Shown: in pieces, positions 47,942 to 59,477 of the stretch
Position numbering within the stretch: the stretch's first letter is position 1
Layout of the letters: each line of letters starts with the position of its first letter
Source: Parasponia andersonii
Taxonomy: Eukaryota; Streptophyta; Magnoliopsida; Rosales; Cannabaceae
Reading direction: 5' to 3'
Assembly (NCBI GenBank): GCA_002914805.1
Contig: JXTB01000073.1
Location: forward strand, 965,502 to 1,029,501
Length of the DNA: 64,000 bases
Notes under the pieces: model-generated
Told to the model about the DNA's origin: nothing
Database searches by the model: none
Seen by the model: only the letters and a program-made list of their open reading frames with translations
Made by a program: the position numbers and the translations under genes

Positions 47942-50188
47942 TATCACGACCTGAGGCCAGGGTCAATGGCAGAATGAGTATTTTATAAATTAGAAATACC
48001 AAAAAGAACTAAATAAAAAGACTCAATTCATTCAAAATTTTGCCACGGGGACTCTAACTTTTCAAAATTGGCCTCAACAAAATATTTAAATGAAAATAAA
48101 ATTCCACAATTATACATCACTCATTGAACATAGACCGTAAATAAAACAACTATTTTAATAGTCGTACATCACAAATCATCTCATACTCAAACTCAGACAT
48201 AAGTAATGCAAACCATGTCCAGATTTCATATTCTAATTTATAAAGTTTAATGAAATCCAAATTCTTACTGAAATTTAAATATTGCACAAGTCTCGTAGGA
48301 ATTTACTAAATTATAAATAACTAGTTGCTCTGCAAATACCTCGATCTAACTCTTCTGATCCAAATTACACTGAGTGCCACCCGAGGGGAAGAAAGGGAGT
48401 GAGCTAATACCCAGTAGAGAATCAATTACAAGTTCCTACATATATAAAAAATATACTTATGTTGAAGGTCCTGCATGGTCAGTAATTCCATTCAAAATAG
48501 TTCACAAAAATCAAGTAGAAATCATAGTCCAATAGTCAAACATTTCAAACCATTGTAACATCTATCAAAACTAGTACATATCCTTCAAGCCAACATATAT
48601 CCATATATGCAATCATGATGTCCGAAGTGTCCTAATAGATCACTCGTAAGTCTGAGTCACCTAAAGAGGCGCCGTAAGTCCGATCACCCGATATGGAGCA
48701 TCGTATATCCGATTACCCCATGTAGGGCATCGTATGTCCGATCACCCAATGTAGGGCATCGTATGTCCGATCACTCAATATAAGGCATCGTAAGTGTGTG
48801 AATGTATGCAAATATTTTATAAATAACAGAATAAGGATATGCACCATTTCCACAAAATCTCAAAATAACCATGCAGTAATCTTTAATTAAATCACTTCCA
48901 TTCCTCAAAACTGAGTTCTCAAACCATTTTGGATTTTCTAAAAATTTTGGCATTACAACAGATATTTTCTATCAAAACCCAAAAATCCAATTTTCTGCAG
49001 AAATCAATCCAAAATAGTATATATGACACGCCAACCAGTGTGACGTATCTCCCAGGCAGTTTATATATCAAATCAGGTCAAAAATGTACATAAATACAAT
49101 TTTTATAAATTATTTCACAAAATTCTATATTTATTGAAAATATGTAAAATTCATAAATTAAATTAATTTTAGAATAAAGTAATCGAATCCCTACCTCTAT
49201 CGAGCGTCCAACAAGTGTTACAAGGCTATGGAGAAACTTTGGCGTCGTTTGGAAGAGCGGACGTCGTTTTCGAAACTTTGGTTCCTTGGTTTGAAAACTT
49301 GATTTTCAAACGGAGCTTCAATTCATGAAACGGACTTCACCACTGAATTTAGAGCATCCAAAAACCCTAGGTTAGACATATAATTTGTCAAATTTGGATG
49401 CGGGTCCCACGACATGCAAATCGAGGTAAATTTGAGCCGTCTGATTTCGTTTTTCGGGCCTGTTTCGGAATATAGTCAATATATATCTCATTTTTCACCA
49501 TTTTCAACATAGATTCCAAAAATGATATCAGTTTTAAAATCTAACGGTCCGATCGAAAAGTCAATTTCCAAACTATTTTCACACAAAACTGTCCAACGAA
49601 ATTAAAATCAAACGGAGCAAAATTGAGACATGAGGTACTTACCATCAAATTGCCCGTGAGGAGACAAGTCCACGGCGACCAGTTTTGTGGCGAACGGTGG
49701 CTGAAATCGGCTCCGGCGAGGAAAAGAAGTCGCGGCGTTTTCTGCATTTTTCCGGCGATCAGCGTCTCCGACGAGGCTGGTTCTGGCGGTGAAAGCTTCG
49801 TCTGTCAGCTAGGCGTCGACGCCGGTCGGTGGCACGGGGCAACGATGGCCGGAGGTGGCTCAACGGAGCTTCGACAGAAATCGGGTGTTGTGTTTTTCTC
49901 CGGGGACCAAATCGAAAAAGAATGGGAAAATGTGGGGATTTATGGGCAATTTTTGTAACTGTAGTGCCACGTGTCAACTTCTGGTTAATTGGGCACTGTT
50001 TTGCTTATTTGCACTTGGACATAGTTTTTTGAAAATTTTCTCAAAAATACCCTTGAATAATTACATTTTGACCCTAATTTTCAATCTTCTTACATTTTTG
50101 CCCAAATGAATCTAGACCCAAATTCGTCTAAATTCATTTTTTGGATCAAAAGACCAATTTGCCCTTATAATTTTTATAGGATTCCACA
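47942..50188 (-). repeat. 5' LTR of the gypsy element
   Basis: 2247 bp; in element orientation it begins TGTGGAATCC and ends GGTCGTGATA. Transcription from it would run leftward into gag, away from UBP25. Its outer edge is about 1.3 kb from the UBP25 start codon. The 29-bp array inside has four units. Confidence 0.9.
48673..48788. repeat. 29-bp LTR minisatellite, four units
   Basis: Four complete 29-bp units in the 5' LTR, homologous to the seven-unit array at 37500-37699. Confidence 0.9.
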
Positions 50189-51305
50189 AACGTCCCCTTC
50201 AAATAGTTCAACAAAGGTTAAAAATTAAAAATAGAAAATTCCAAATACTTTTTTTGGATTGACATTTATGTTACTTTTGGTGGTGAGAATTCTTTACTAA
50301 TATTTGGATAAGATAATAATTAAGTTGAGAAAAGAGACAATAATTGAAAATATTGCTGTACAACAGTTGTTTTAAGTAGAATTTAAGAAGTGTGATAAAA
50401 ATTATTTTTCAAAACTGATTTTATTGTCATAATATAATTTTCATTATAAATCATTCTAGAGCGTACAATCTCTAAAATTTACCAAATATTTAGATAATAT
50501 TTTGAATAATTTTGTACATTTAATTTTATTTAATGACTAAATTTTTTTCTTGCAGTTACTTCTTGTTTGTTAACAACACAGCTACAACTACAACTACAAC
50601 TAAAATTAGAAAAGGAGCGTAACTATAACTACAAAAGGATCTACAGTAAAGTACAAAAATACTAAAATGAGTAATGTTATGGGACTTTTTAATCATATGA
50701 GTTGTAAGTTTTTCATTAGAAGATAAAATGACATTTCGGTTGGAATTCATGGGACCTAATATATTAATTTTATTTTCTAATAAAAAATTGATACTTTTTG
50801 TGTTTTTCATACCTTTAGTGTCCGATGGTATTAATATGCTAAAATACTAAACAGACCAAAGTATAGGGGGAAAAAAAAAGAATCTCGTTCCCGATTATGC
50901 AATTTCCAAGTTTTTGCCCTTAAAATGATGAGAAAATAAAGCAAATCAAAACGCTGAGTCCAGGAGGAGAGAGAGGAAGAAGAGTGAGTCCTAAACGAAA
51001 TCAACTAATTCTGAGGGCAACAATATACAGAAAGTGAGGAAAAAAGAAAAGAGGGAAAAATAATATGAAGTGAACCCTCATAAAAATTCAGAGATTAAGA
51101 AGGTTGGGTATTCGTATTCGAGGTTTGATAGCCATTATATTTCTTTCCAACCGCCACTATTCCGTCCCCTTTTCCTTCCTAATTTCCCAACAGCGGGAAG
51201 AGGGAAGGAAAGCCAATTTCCGTCTCTTTTTCCTCCAAAAGCTCGTTTCTTAATTCTTTCGACTTAGAAGAAGAATAAGGCGCTCTTAACTAATAGTAAT
51301 AGTAA

Positions 51306-51341
<36 letters not shown>

Positions 51342-51493
51342 AAGAAAGGAAGAGAAGAAAGAGAGAGGGGAAAGTGAGGGCGCGTCATGCGATTGAGGAG
51401 GTGGCGACGGCGGCGGGCGTGGCGGTTGGGGAGTGGAAGCGTCAAAACGACGACGTGCGATGCGGCATCGCCATCAACAGGAGGTCGTCGTTG
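50189..51493. other. Upstream region of UBP25
   Basis: AT-rich spacer (50189 to about 50880) followed by a purine-rich, probably transcribed, leader. It includes short CTACAA repeats near 50580 and the AG microsatellite at 51309-51336. No other exon is seen. Confidence 0.5.
51309..51336. repeat. (AG)n microsatellite in the UBP25 leader
   Basis: About 14 AG units roughly 160 bp upstream of the UBP25 start codon, probably in its 5' UTR. Confidence 0.8.
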
Positions 51494-51690
51494 ATGGGCC
51501 TGCACCAATTGCAAATGAGTTGGCAGCCGAGTTTACTGAGTCAGAAGCGGAAGAACGGTCCTCCATTAGGGTTGAAGAACCTCGGCAATTCCTGTTACCT
51601 CAATAGCGTCCTCCAGTGCCTCACCTACACTCCTCCTCTCGCCAATTTCTGCCTTCGCAAACAGCATTCTTCTCTCTGTAAGAAGATTTC

Positions 51691-51721
<31 letters not shown>

Positions 51722-54700
51722 GGGTGTGCCCTAGGTTTTGGTTTCCGCCATTGTTGAAGCTCGACTGATTGGTTGGTTGGTTCAATTCTCGCACAGGCGA
51801 CTCTTCGGACGCTGACCGGAAGCGCGACTGCCCTTTCTGCATCCTCGAGAAGCGGATAGTTAGGTCTTTGAGCATCGATCTCCCCCTCGATGCGCCCATG
51901 AAGATTCAGAACTGTCTTAGGATTTTCTCCGAGAACTTCCGCGGCGGCCGCCAGGAAGACGCCCACGAGTTCCTCCGCTATGTCATTGATGCCTGCCACA
52001 ACACCTGCCTCCGCCTCAAGAAGCTGCGGCGGAACGGCAGCGGCGGAGGCGGTACGGTGGTGAAGGAGATCTTTGGGGGTGCCTTGCAGAGCCAGGTGAA
52101 GTGTCTTTCCTGTGGCAACGAGTCCAATAAGGTTGATGAGATAATGGATATTAGTCTTGATGTTTTGCATAGCAATTCGCTTAAAGACGCCTTGCAAAGG
52201 TTCTTTCAGCCAGAAGTTTTGGATGGTAACAATAAATACAAATGTGAGAGGTATGGTCTGGAATGTTTTTTTCAATAAGTAGAAGTATATATTCAGTTAT
52301 ACCATTTTATTCAGTCCTTATTTTTCTGATCGAGGAAGTTATGCTTGTATAGTTGCAAGAAGTTGGTACCAGCAAGGAAGCAAATGTCAATTCTTCAAGC
52401 ACCAAATATCCTCGTGATCCAGCTCAAGGTGGATTTATGGTTTCCTTCTAACTCTTATGTTACTCCTATTGCGTTGTTGATTTCGAATTGTTATGTGTTC
52501 TCATGTTATTTTTGTTCTTGAACTTTTTGGATTTGGTTTTTAGAGATTCGAGGGCTTTTTTGGTGGGAAGATTGATAAGTCCATTGCGTTTGAAGATGTT
52601 TTGGTGCTTTCAAGCTTCATGTGTAAAGCAAGCCAGGTATGTTTAAGTTTAGTGATAGATTCAGTGAACTTAGGTAATATGGGGTTGTTTATCTTAGTCT
52701 TAGACTTATGGTCATAGGATTCATAGTATTAGTATCACATAGGACTAAGACAGTAAACTCATGCAAGTCATAGAAGATTTTAATTTTCTAATTAGTATGT
52801 GCATGTGGTAAAGTTCTCAGGAATTTGATGTGTGAAATTCCTACTTTAATAAAAGAATGTGATATATGACTTGAAATTTTTAGCAGACCAAATTCATGTT
52901 AACTTTGTTGCTACAATGATATATGTAATTTCCTTATTTTCCTCTATATATTTCACCGAGGAAAAACGCTCAGCTAGGACAGGCACTAAGGCAGCAGCTG
53001 CTCTACCTTTGTTTGCATTAACTGTTGAGTCGGGAATGAAATTAGGGTTAGGCGTGCTTCTCCCTTTAGCGTAATTGGATGTGAACAACCACTAGACATA
53101 TCAAAGGAAATTATTCCGGTCTATGTGCTAACCAAATTTGCTGGTTGGGCACAGAATGCCTTTCGGGTGGGGAGATATTAGTATTTTGCAGCGTATAAAA
53201 GCCTTGTGGCTTCATCTTAGAAGTTAAGACAATATATGCCAATTGCCAATCTTTTCATTCGATGTGGTCAGTTCATTGTAACTTAGCAAAGTAAGAACCC
53301 TAGGCTCCTTACTTGATGCCACAACGTAGAAAGAGCTCCTAAAATTTGTGAGTTGTGACACATATGACCAGTGACATTAATCACAGTTTGCCCATGATTC
53401 AACAATTGATCTAATAATTGATCCCGTATGGGCTGGTGACATGGTGAATATGACCTTTTGGCAAAATTGGCCATCTTCTTATTGGCAAATAGGTATGTTG
53501 GATATAATTTGTTGACCCATCTTAGATATGTCAATATCGAAACCTAGCATCATGATTGTATCGGAGTGCATCCATCTACCTTAAACTCCCTAGTGATGTG
53601 CCCTATGATTTACCTACCCAATTTTTTTTTTCTATTTTATCTTTCTTGTGTTGGAACTTTCGTGTTTAATAAACCTTATCATCATGTATTTTCAAGTTTT
53701 TAGTGCAATACTTTTATTAAGGAAAAGAAAGAACTGGTAGTATTGCAAGGGTGTTTATCCATGACATCTAATTTGGCGTGTTCCTTGGTGTTCCACTACC
53801 CAAAAATAAGCCTTCACCCTCTTGTAGCAGGAAACATAAGGTAATGGAAAATTCGAAAGGACACATAGCAAAGAGCATATAGTACATCCTCTAAACGTCC
53901 ACTCAAATAACATGTTACAAGGTTTTGCCATTTGACGGGATTTTCTGCACTACATGCACATGGATGAAAAATTAAGAAATTCTATGACAATTGGATGTAG
54001 GCAGAGCATATGTCTTCTTAAAATTTCTGAGCTGATTATGATATTGAAATTTTAAACGCATATATTTAGTTCTTTAATTGTATTGTTTTAAGTTTTTAGG
54101 TCCTTGTCCCTTTGCTTTCTTTCATGCCATGTGTTTGCTTATAGGAACATTTTTCTTTTCCATCCAGACTCTGTATTTACACTACAGTTCCGTGAGATTG
54201 GTGTTTTGTTTGTAATTCTTGTATGTTTGTCTTATCTTGTTTGAATTAAGTCATTTTTATTTTATTTTGTTATTTGCAGGATCTGCGACCAGAGTATAAG
54301 CTATTTGGTACTATTGTTCATTCAGGCTTCTCACCTGAGTCTGGACATTATTATGCTTATATCAAGGTACGCAATACTCTGTTGCATTCATAAGCATGAG
54401 GATAACATTTAAGTTAACTACAAACTGATCATTGTTCTCTATTTTTCTGTAGGATGCAATGGGTCAGTGGTATTGTTGCAATGATTCATTTGTCTCACTT
54501 TCGACTGTTCAAGAGGTGTTGTCAGAAAAGGTTTATGTTCTTTTCTTTTCTCGCACCAATCAAAGACCAGAAACAGCTAACACTCCTCTTGCTGGCACCA
54601 TTTCCAATGGGGTAAAATCCCGAGACTGCAATGGTCATGAGGCTTCTAAAAGCCTGAAGCCTGCTCTTCCGCTTAAGGGTGTGCATACAAAGCCATATGA

Positions 54701-57700
54701 GCTGTCTTCTCGAAAGGATATGTTAGTTGGTTCTAAGGCCGATAAAGTGGCATCCAATCCACATATTAAGTTCAATATAAATGGAAATTCTAATTCCAGA
54801 GGACCTTCAATCAGTAATGGGAATGTTTTTAAGAACAGGTCCATGGAAGCTAATGGGAATGCAAAAGAGACTAATTGTTTGGAAAAAATAGAGAAAGCTA
54901 AGTCAGCTTCAGTAAACAAAAATGGTTTGAACAACAATGTGATAGTTAATGGTATTGACTCTCAGAAGGGCCAGGGAACTTTTAAAACAGAGGGATGTGG
55001 TAAACCTCAGACAGTAAATCTAGAGACCAGTGAAGGTAGTGGTACCAAGGATGAGTTAAAATCTACAAGAGGGACCAATCACCAGGATTTGGTTAATGGT
55101 GAAGTAAACTTCCATGTTATGGTGTCTGGGTCCAAAAGAAAACCATTGGAGGATCCTTGCATTTTGTTAGCAGAGGATGCTCAATCTCAGGAAAAAGTTG
55201 AAGATCTGAAGGAAGTGTAAGTATACCCCTCTCTCACTCAATTTGAAATGTTTCGACTCTTTGGCACTTGGGAGGTGTAGTTTCCTTGACTCCTTTTATT
55301 TGGCACAAGTATTTCCAAATTACACTAAATAAACTGAAAAGGGGTTTTCATTTCAAACTATACTCCTTGCTTAAGTTGCTGAAAAGATCTAGCAACATTT
55401 CATTGATTCATTCTTCTGTTGATTTTGTTTTACTTTTATCTTTTTACCTTCTTAATTTTGTATCCTGAATTCTTATGTTTCAACTATAGTTTGAATTGAG
55501 GCATAAAGTAAATGAACTGTGAATTAACTCCGACTCCCTTTATGATGAATCCCCTAATGATCATAAATTATAGTTTCTTATTAAAATGTAAATAAATAGC
55601 TTTTATTTATTTTATTATGCTTATATATTCGTGGATTGCAATTTTTTATCCTGTATGTCTTGTGAACTTGTTTACAATCTAGAAGCCAGTGATACATTAA
55701 CGTTTAAACATTTTACTTAGTTTGGCTGCACTGAATAGTCTTCCCAATTGGCCTCTTTGTTTTTTTGGTTTCTTTTTCTTTCTCTCTTTTCCTTTTTTAT
55801 TTTTATTTTTTATTTTTTTTTATAAATTAGAATTTTTGGTGTGAAGTTTAAACATTTTATTTGTGTTTGTTGGCATATTTGACACTTTTTTCCGTTGGTA
55901 TGTTTCAAATCCATTAGCCTCGTAAGAGAAGCTTCTTCAGTTTTGCAAACATGTGGCTGGACGGAGAAGGTTTACAATTTCATGAGTTCGAGGAAGAGGT
56001 TACATACAGGAGAAGCAGGAACCACTTCATTAACTGAAAATGAATTAAGGTAAGGTATTCTTTAGCCTTCACGTGGTTTCTGTTTTCCATACAAATGAAA
56101 TTTGTTAAAATTTTACTAATTATGTAGTTTCTTTTAGCATTTATTTGAATCCTGAAAGTTTTCTGTGTTTTTTATAGGGAATAGTATAGTAGATATCTGG
56201 TGATTTGATAATGCTGCAGAACGAAATTTGTTAAAAAAAAATTGGTCTGGGACCCAGGGGTGTGTGTGAATGTGAGGGTTGGGTCATGGGTTCAAGTCCC
56301 AGGGAGACAAAATAGGTGTCTTATAAAAAAAATGTAGTTTCTTTTAGCATTTATTTGAATCGAGAAAATTCTGTGGTTTTTATAATAAATAGTACAGTAG
56401 ATACCTTGTGATTTGATAATGCCACAGAATGAAGTAGCAATGAACTATGGTAAAGTAAATGTTTGCCCACCTTGTAGTTTCTTGTATTATGGCCAGCTTG
56501 TTTTGGTCTTGTTTTTCTTTTTATTCTAAACGATAAAGTCTTTTATGCAGAAAAACTGCAAACCANNNNNNTTGTTAGTTCTCATGAGGAGTTGAACGCA
56601 GACCTTATGGGAGCTGACCTTGTGACCACTTGACTAACCCTCATGGCTTCCACACCCTACAGGGCAGAAGTTTCAAATTTTCAAGTTCCTAATGACATCC
56701 TTTTATTGGTTTGTAAAGAGTATGAAAAATTCTGTAATCTGGCTAGTCTGTTCATCTGTTGGAGCCGAAGGATTATTGTAGTCTCACAAGGTTGTTGCAC
56801 TGCAGAGTGTAGTCAAAAATTCAGTTTTGAAATTAGCATGCCAAAGAGTGAACTTCTAATTATTAGCTGTATATTGCAACATTGGGCTTCCAAGATTGAT
56901 TGTTTCATGGGTGAATAGCGGATGAGATATCTTTGTTCTGTCTGTCTTTGATGGCAAAAGCTAGCAAATGTCTTAATTTAAGAATTCTGGTCTATTTTCT
57001 CTTTATTTACAGTAACATCTCTGGTTTGTGGGAAGTAAGATAGGCTAACGAAATTTTTATAAGGTGTAGTGGTAGGGTTTTGAGGATCATTTTATCTTTT
57101 TCGGAGGTTGTTAACAGAAGCTAAATTTGAAGGGCACTAGCTGTGATAGAATACAGTAGTATTGGCATTATTCTGGATTATTTGGCTAGAAACATTAGGT
57201 TGATTTTTAGGGAAGGAAAAAAGATTTGTGTTTTTTGGGGGATAGGCTGAAGTATTAGGTCTCTGTGGGTTGCACGTGTAGGAATTCAAAGAAATATCTA
57301 TGATTTAAGGGATTGAGGAGTTTTTTGGGGACTATGATTTGTTGGATACTTTTAGGTTGATAGAGGACGTCTTGTCCTCTAGTCTTTTACTTATCACGTA
57401 GTTTCTATGATTAATTAAAGTCTCTCCTTCTGTGTAATGAAAGAGTACTAGTTGCGGTGACATCAAAAGTAAAATATTACCTGGTTTAAATGGCTCTGAG
57501 GATCTCTTTTGGAGATGAATTTGTTATGGTGCAGCATACTAAGTGTACGGATGTTCAGTCAATTAAACAGAAAGGATTTTAGTATGATTAAGAGGATTTT
57601 TTTGAAGTTCAACGAAACTTTGATCTCAGGGTTATTCTTCTTTCTTGACACATACTAAGTGATAGTGATGAAGGGAGATCTAATCTGATTTTAGAAAGAT

Positions 57701-59477
57701 ACTTGGATGAGAGATCTTTTTCTCATCTATCAGTCCTAGACATGTGTGTTTATCAAAATAAGCCTGTCTTTCTTTGTTGTCTTCTTTTGATTCAATAAGA
57801 TTTATAGACGGCTTCAACTTAATATAGAATTGTATAATAGGGAGAATTCCTATCTAATTTATTTGTTCTCTGTTTTCACAGAAGGGGTTGTGTGCTTAGT
57901 CCTTTGTATCTGATAACAGTTTCTGGCCTCAGATTGATTTTGGAAAAATTCTTGTCCGGCTACTTTGGTAGAACCGGATAGGATTTTAATTGAATTTACT
58001 CAACACGAAGTTTTGATTGCTTCTTTTCAAGCCCAAAAAGGAGAATAAAACCTTGATGAATTCTTCAGGCTCCTCTTCCCTTGGGTCTGGAGACTCTGGA
58101 TTTGGTTGGAAGTCTGAGATTTTGGATTATCTTCGACTTTGATTTAACTTATGGAGGTTAGTTTGACTTGGGAAATGTTAGGGTTGAGCTAGGAATCTTT
58201 AGTATGGGAAGAAAGTTGGGGTGCCGATGTTCCTTATAAATTGGTCTTTTTTGCTTGGGGGTTGCTTCCCCGCAGTTTTTTGCATTAATGGATACAGCTT
58301 TGAATTTTGTGTTTCGGCATTATTTTGGGGCTGGGAATGGTAAGATATAATCTTGTCTTGTTTAGATTCCTTCTGTGGAAACTAGGTGATGTGCTAAGGA
58401 GTTATTAATTTGGAAAGGGATATACTTAAAATTGTTGTAGAAGTAACTCTTTTCTACTTAAAATTGTTGTAGAAGTAACTCTTTTCTTAGTATTTGTAAT
58501 TATGGTAATAGGTGAAGGGACAAGTTTCTGATAGGTGGGTTCTTACTTTTAAAGGAGGTTGAAGGTCAAACCTTTCTATCCTATAATACAAATTAACGTA
58601 CCATTTTAACTGTTTTTTGTAAAACTTAGTTTGTATATGTTGTTTGATGAACTCTAGAGGCTGGCATCTTAACGCAAAACTGACCCACGTATGCTTTTTA
58701 TAAACGGCACTTTTTTCCCCCCCCCCTTGATTAATCCATAATTATTGAGAACAAGGTAAGAGTACAGGGGCCTGTTTGGCATAGCTTCCAAAGACCTTTT
58801 AGAGCCCAAACATTATTTTTAAGAGTGTTTGAATGAATTCTCATGTGACATTTTTCTATTTAAAAAAACTTTTTAATGAAGTATGGGCCCACTAGCTTTT
58901 CTAAGAAGATCTTCTAATACTTTTTACTTCTTAAAGTAAAAGTCATCCCAAACAAGGGCTTTATATAAACTTTACATTGAGAAAAGAAGCAATACAAAGA
59001 AGAAGAAGTTGAATCAGTGATTCTGTGGTAACTTTATGCTTCAAAATCTGGTTGAATTGCACCATATTTTTCTTCAAGTTGTCCTGAATCCCTATCGGTT
59101 TATTAATACCTTTCTGTGATAATGGAAGTTGGAAGCTCATGTCCATTAGCGGTTAAAATTTAACTCAATATGTACTTAAATTTTGAAGTTTGGTACTTCG
59201 GTATCTTAGTTAAATTCTTTGATTTCAAGTTTTAATTTTTACTTATTTCTTGGATTTTAAATGTGAATTGGTTGGTTAGGCTGGATTTTGGTTTACCTTC
59301 CGCTTTATCTGTACTTAGTCTGTACTATTGATCAACTAAACCTAATCCTTTTTTGCACTATTATTACTCAGGAAGTTGTTGATCGGGGATGCTAAATCTA
59401 CTTTCATTTCTCAAATACCGGAGTCTTTGAAAGAAGATCTCATCAAACGCCTCCGATCCTTTAGCCAAGGAAAATGA
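51494..59477 (+). CDS. UBP25: Ubiquitin-specific protease (C19 deubiquitinase), UBP25-like
   Basis: Cysteine protease that removes ubiquitin from proteins. Eight in-frame exons: 51494-51677, 51797-52250, 52353-52428, 52544-52636, 54280-54366, 54453-55216, 55918-56049, 59372-59477, coding 631 aa. The Cys box is GLKNLGNSCYLNSVLQ (catalytic Cys34). GGRQEDAHEFLRYV follows, with a zinc-binding CLSCG...CESC arrangement. The His box is SGFSPESGHYYAYIK (His292), with Asn308-Asp309 in WYCCNDS. After the catalytic domain comes a Ser/Asn/Lys-rich disordered stretch (about 325-550). The conserved tail contains GWTEKVYNFMSSRKR and STFISQIPESLKEDLIKRLRSFSQ, which I remember from Arabidopsis UBP25 (At3g14400). 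The start ATG gives MGLHQLQMSWQPSLL; an internal ATG is 21 nt downstream. Intron 7 is 3.3 kb and holds SINE and MITE insertions plus a small gap. Confidence 0.95.
52637..54279. other. UBP25 intron 4
   Basis: 1643 bp intron with GT (GTATGT) and AG ends. I see no recognisable insertion or gene in it. Confidence 0.7.
56122..56433. repeat. Duplicated ~100-bp segment flanking a SINE-like insert
   Basis: A segment starting ATGTAGTTTCTTTTAGCATT occurs at 56122-56226 and again, diverged, at 56332-56433. GAAATTTGTTAAAA also recurs (56098 and 56223). The simplest reading is a local tandem duplication followed by insertion of the SINE-like sequence into the second copy. Confidence 0.7.
56237..56331 (+). 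mobile_element. tRNA-derived SINE fragment
   Basis: Contains GGTTCAAGTCC (56289-56299), a very good RNA polymerase III B box, and a weak A-box-like TGGTCTGGGAC about 40 bp upstream. An A-rich run follows. It inserts into the duplicated intronic segment of UBP25 intron 7. The A box is poor, so it is a decayed copy. Confidence 0.55.
56566..56571. other. Small assembly gap (6 N)
   Basis: Six Ns inside UBP25 intron 7, next to a SINE-like sequence. Confidence 1.
56577..56648 (-). mobile_element. tRNA-derived SINE head, minus strand
   Basis: On the minus strand TAGTCAAGTGG (56636-56626) matches the pol III A box, and GCGTTCAACTCC (56599-56588) is a B box, 26 bp apart, as in tRNA-derived SINEs. 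The body and tail would extend left into the N gap, so the length is unknown. It is not a tRNA gene: no cloverleaf is apparent around the boxes. Confidence 0.6.
58423..58487. repeat. 32-bp tandem duplication in UBP25 intron 7
   Basis: Two adjacent, essentially identical 32-bp copies beginning TACTTAAAATTGTTGTAGAA. Confidence 0.85.
58767..58960. mobile_element. Small MITE in UBP25 intron 7
   Basis: Opens GGGGCCTGTTTGGCAT and closes ATCCCAAACAAGGGCT, imperfect inverted ends of the TTTGG type, about 195 bp in all, non-coding. The target duplication is not clear, so superfamily (Tourist or hAT) is open. Confidence 0.55.

Larger units (their letters stand above)
36768..50188 (-). mobile_element. 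Ty3/gypsy LTR retrotransposon (Tekay/Del-like chromovirus) with two nested solo LTRs
   Basis: Complete but inactive element, minus orientation. LTRs lie at 47942-50188 (5' LTR) and 36768-39117 (3' LTR). Target duplication is (A)AACG(T), shared by both outer flanks (36763-36768; 50188-50193), ambiguous by one base because the LTR end is non-canonical. Primer-binding site at 47921-47934 (TGGTATCAGAACAC, initiator Met type); polypurine tract at about 39118-39133. Gene order is gag, protease, reverse transcriptase, RNase H, integrase, chromodomain. Without the two nested insertions (2202 and 1797 bp) its length would be about 9.4 kb, normal for Tekay/Del. It lies between the translocator and UBP25 genes. 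Confidence 0.92.

Noticed and set aside
51625-52275. 216-aa open frame, minus strand
   Set aside because: Antisense shadow of UBP25 exon 2, which carries the conserved protease sequence.
56577-56648. Possible tRNA gene
   Set aside because: A and B boxes are present but no acceptor stem or full cloverleaf can be drawn, and the setting is an intron; a SINE head is the better reading.
56643-56918. 91-aa open frame in UBP25 intron 7
   Set aside because: No family resemblance, and it lies in an intron whose flanking exons join in frame without it.
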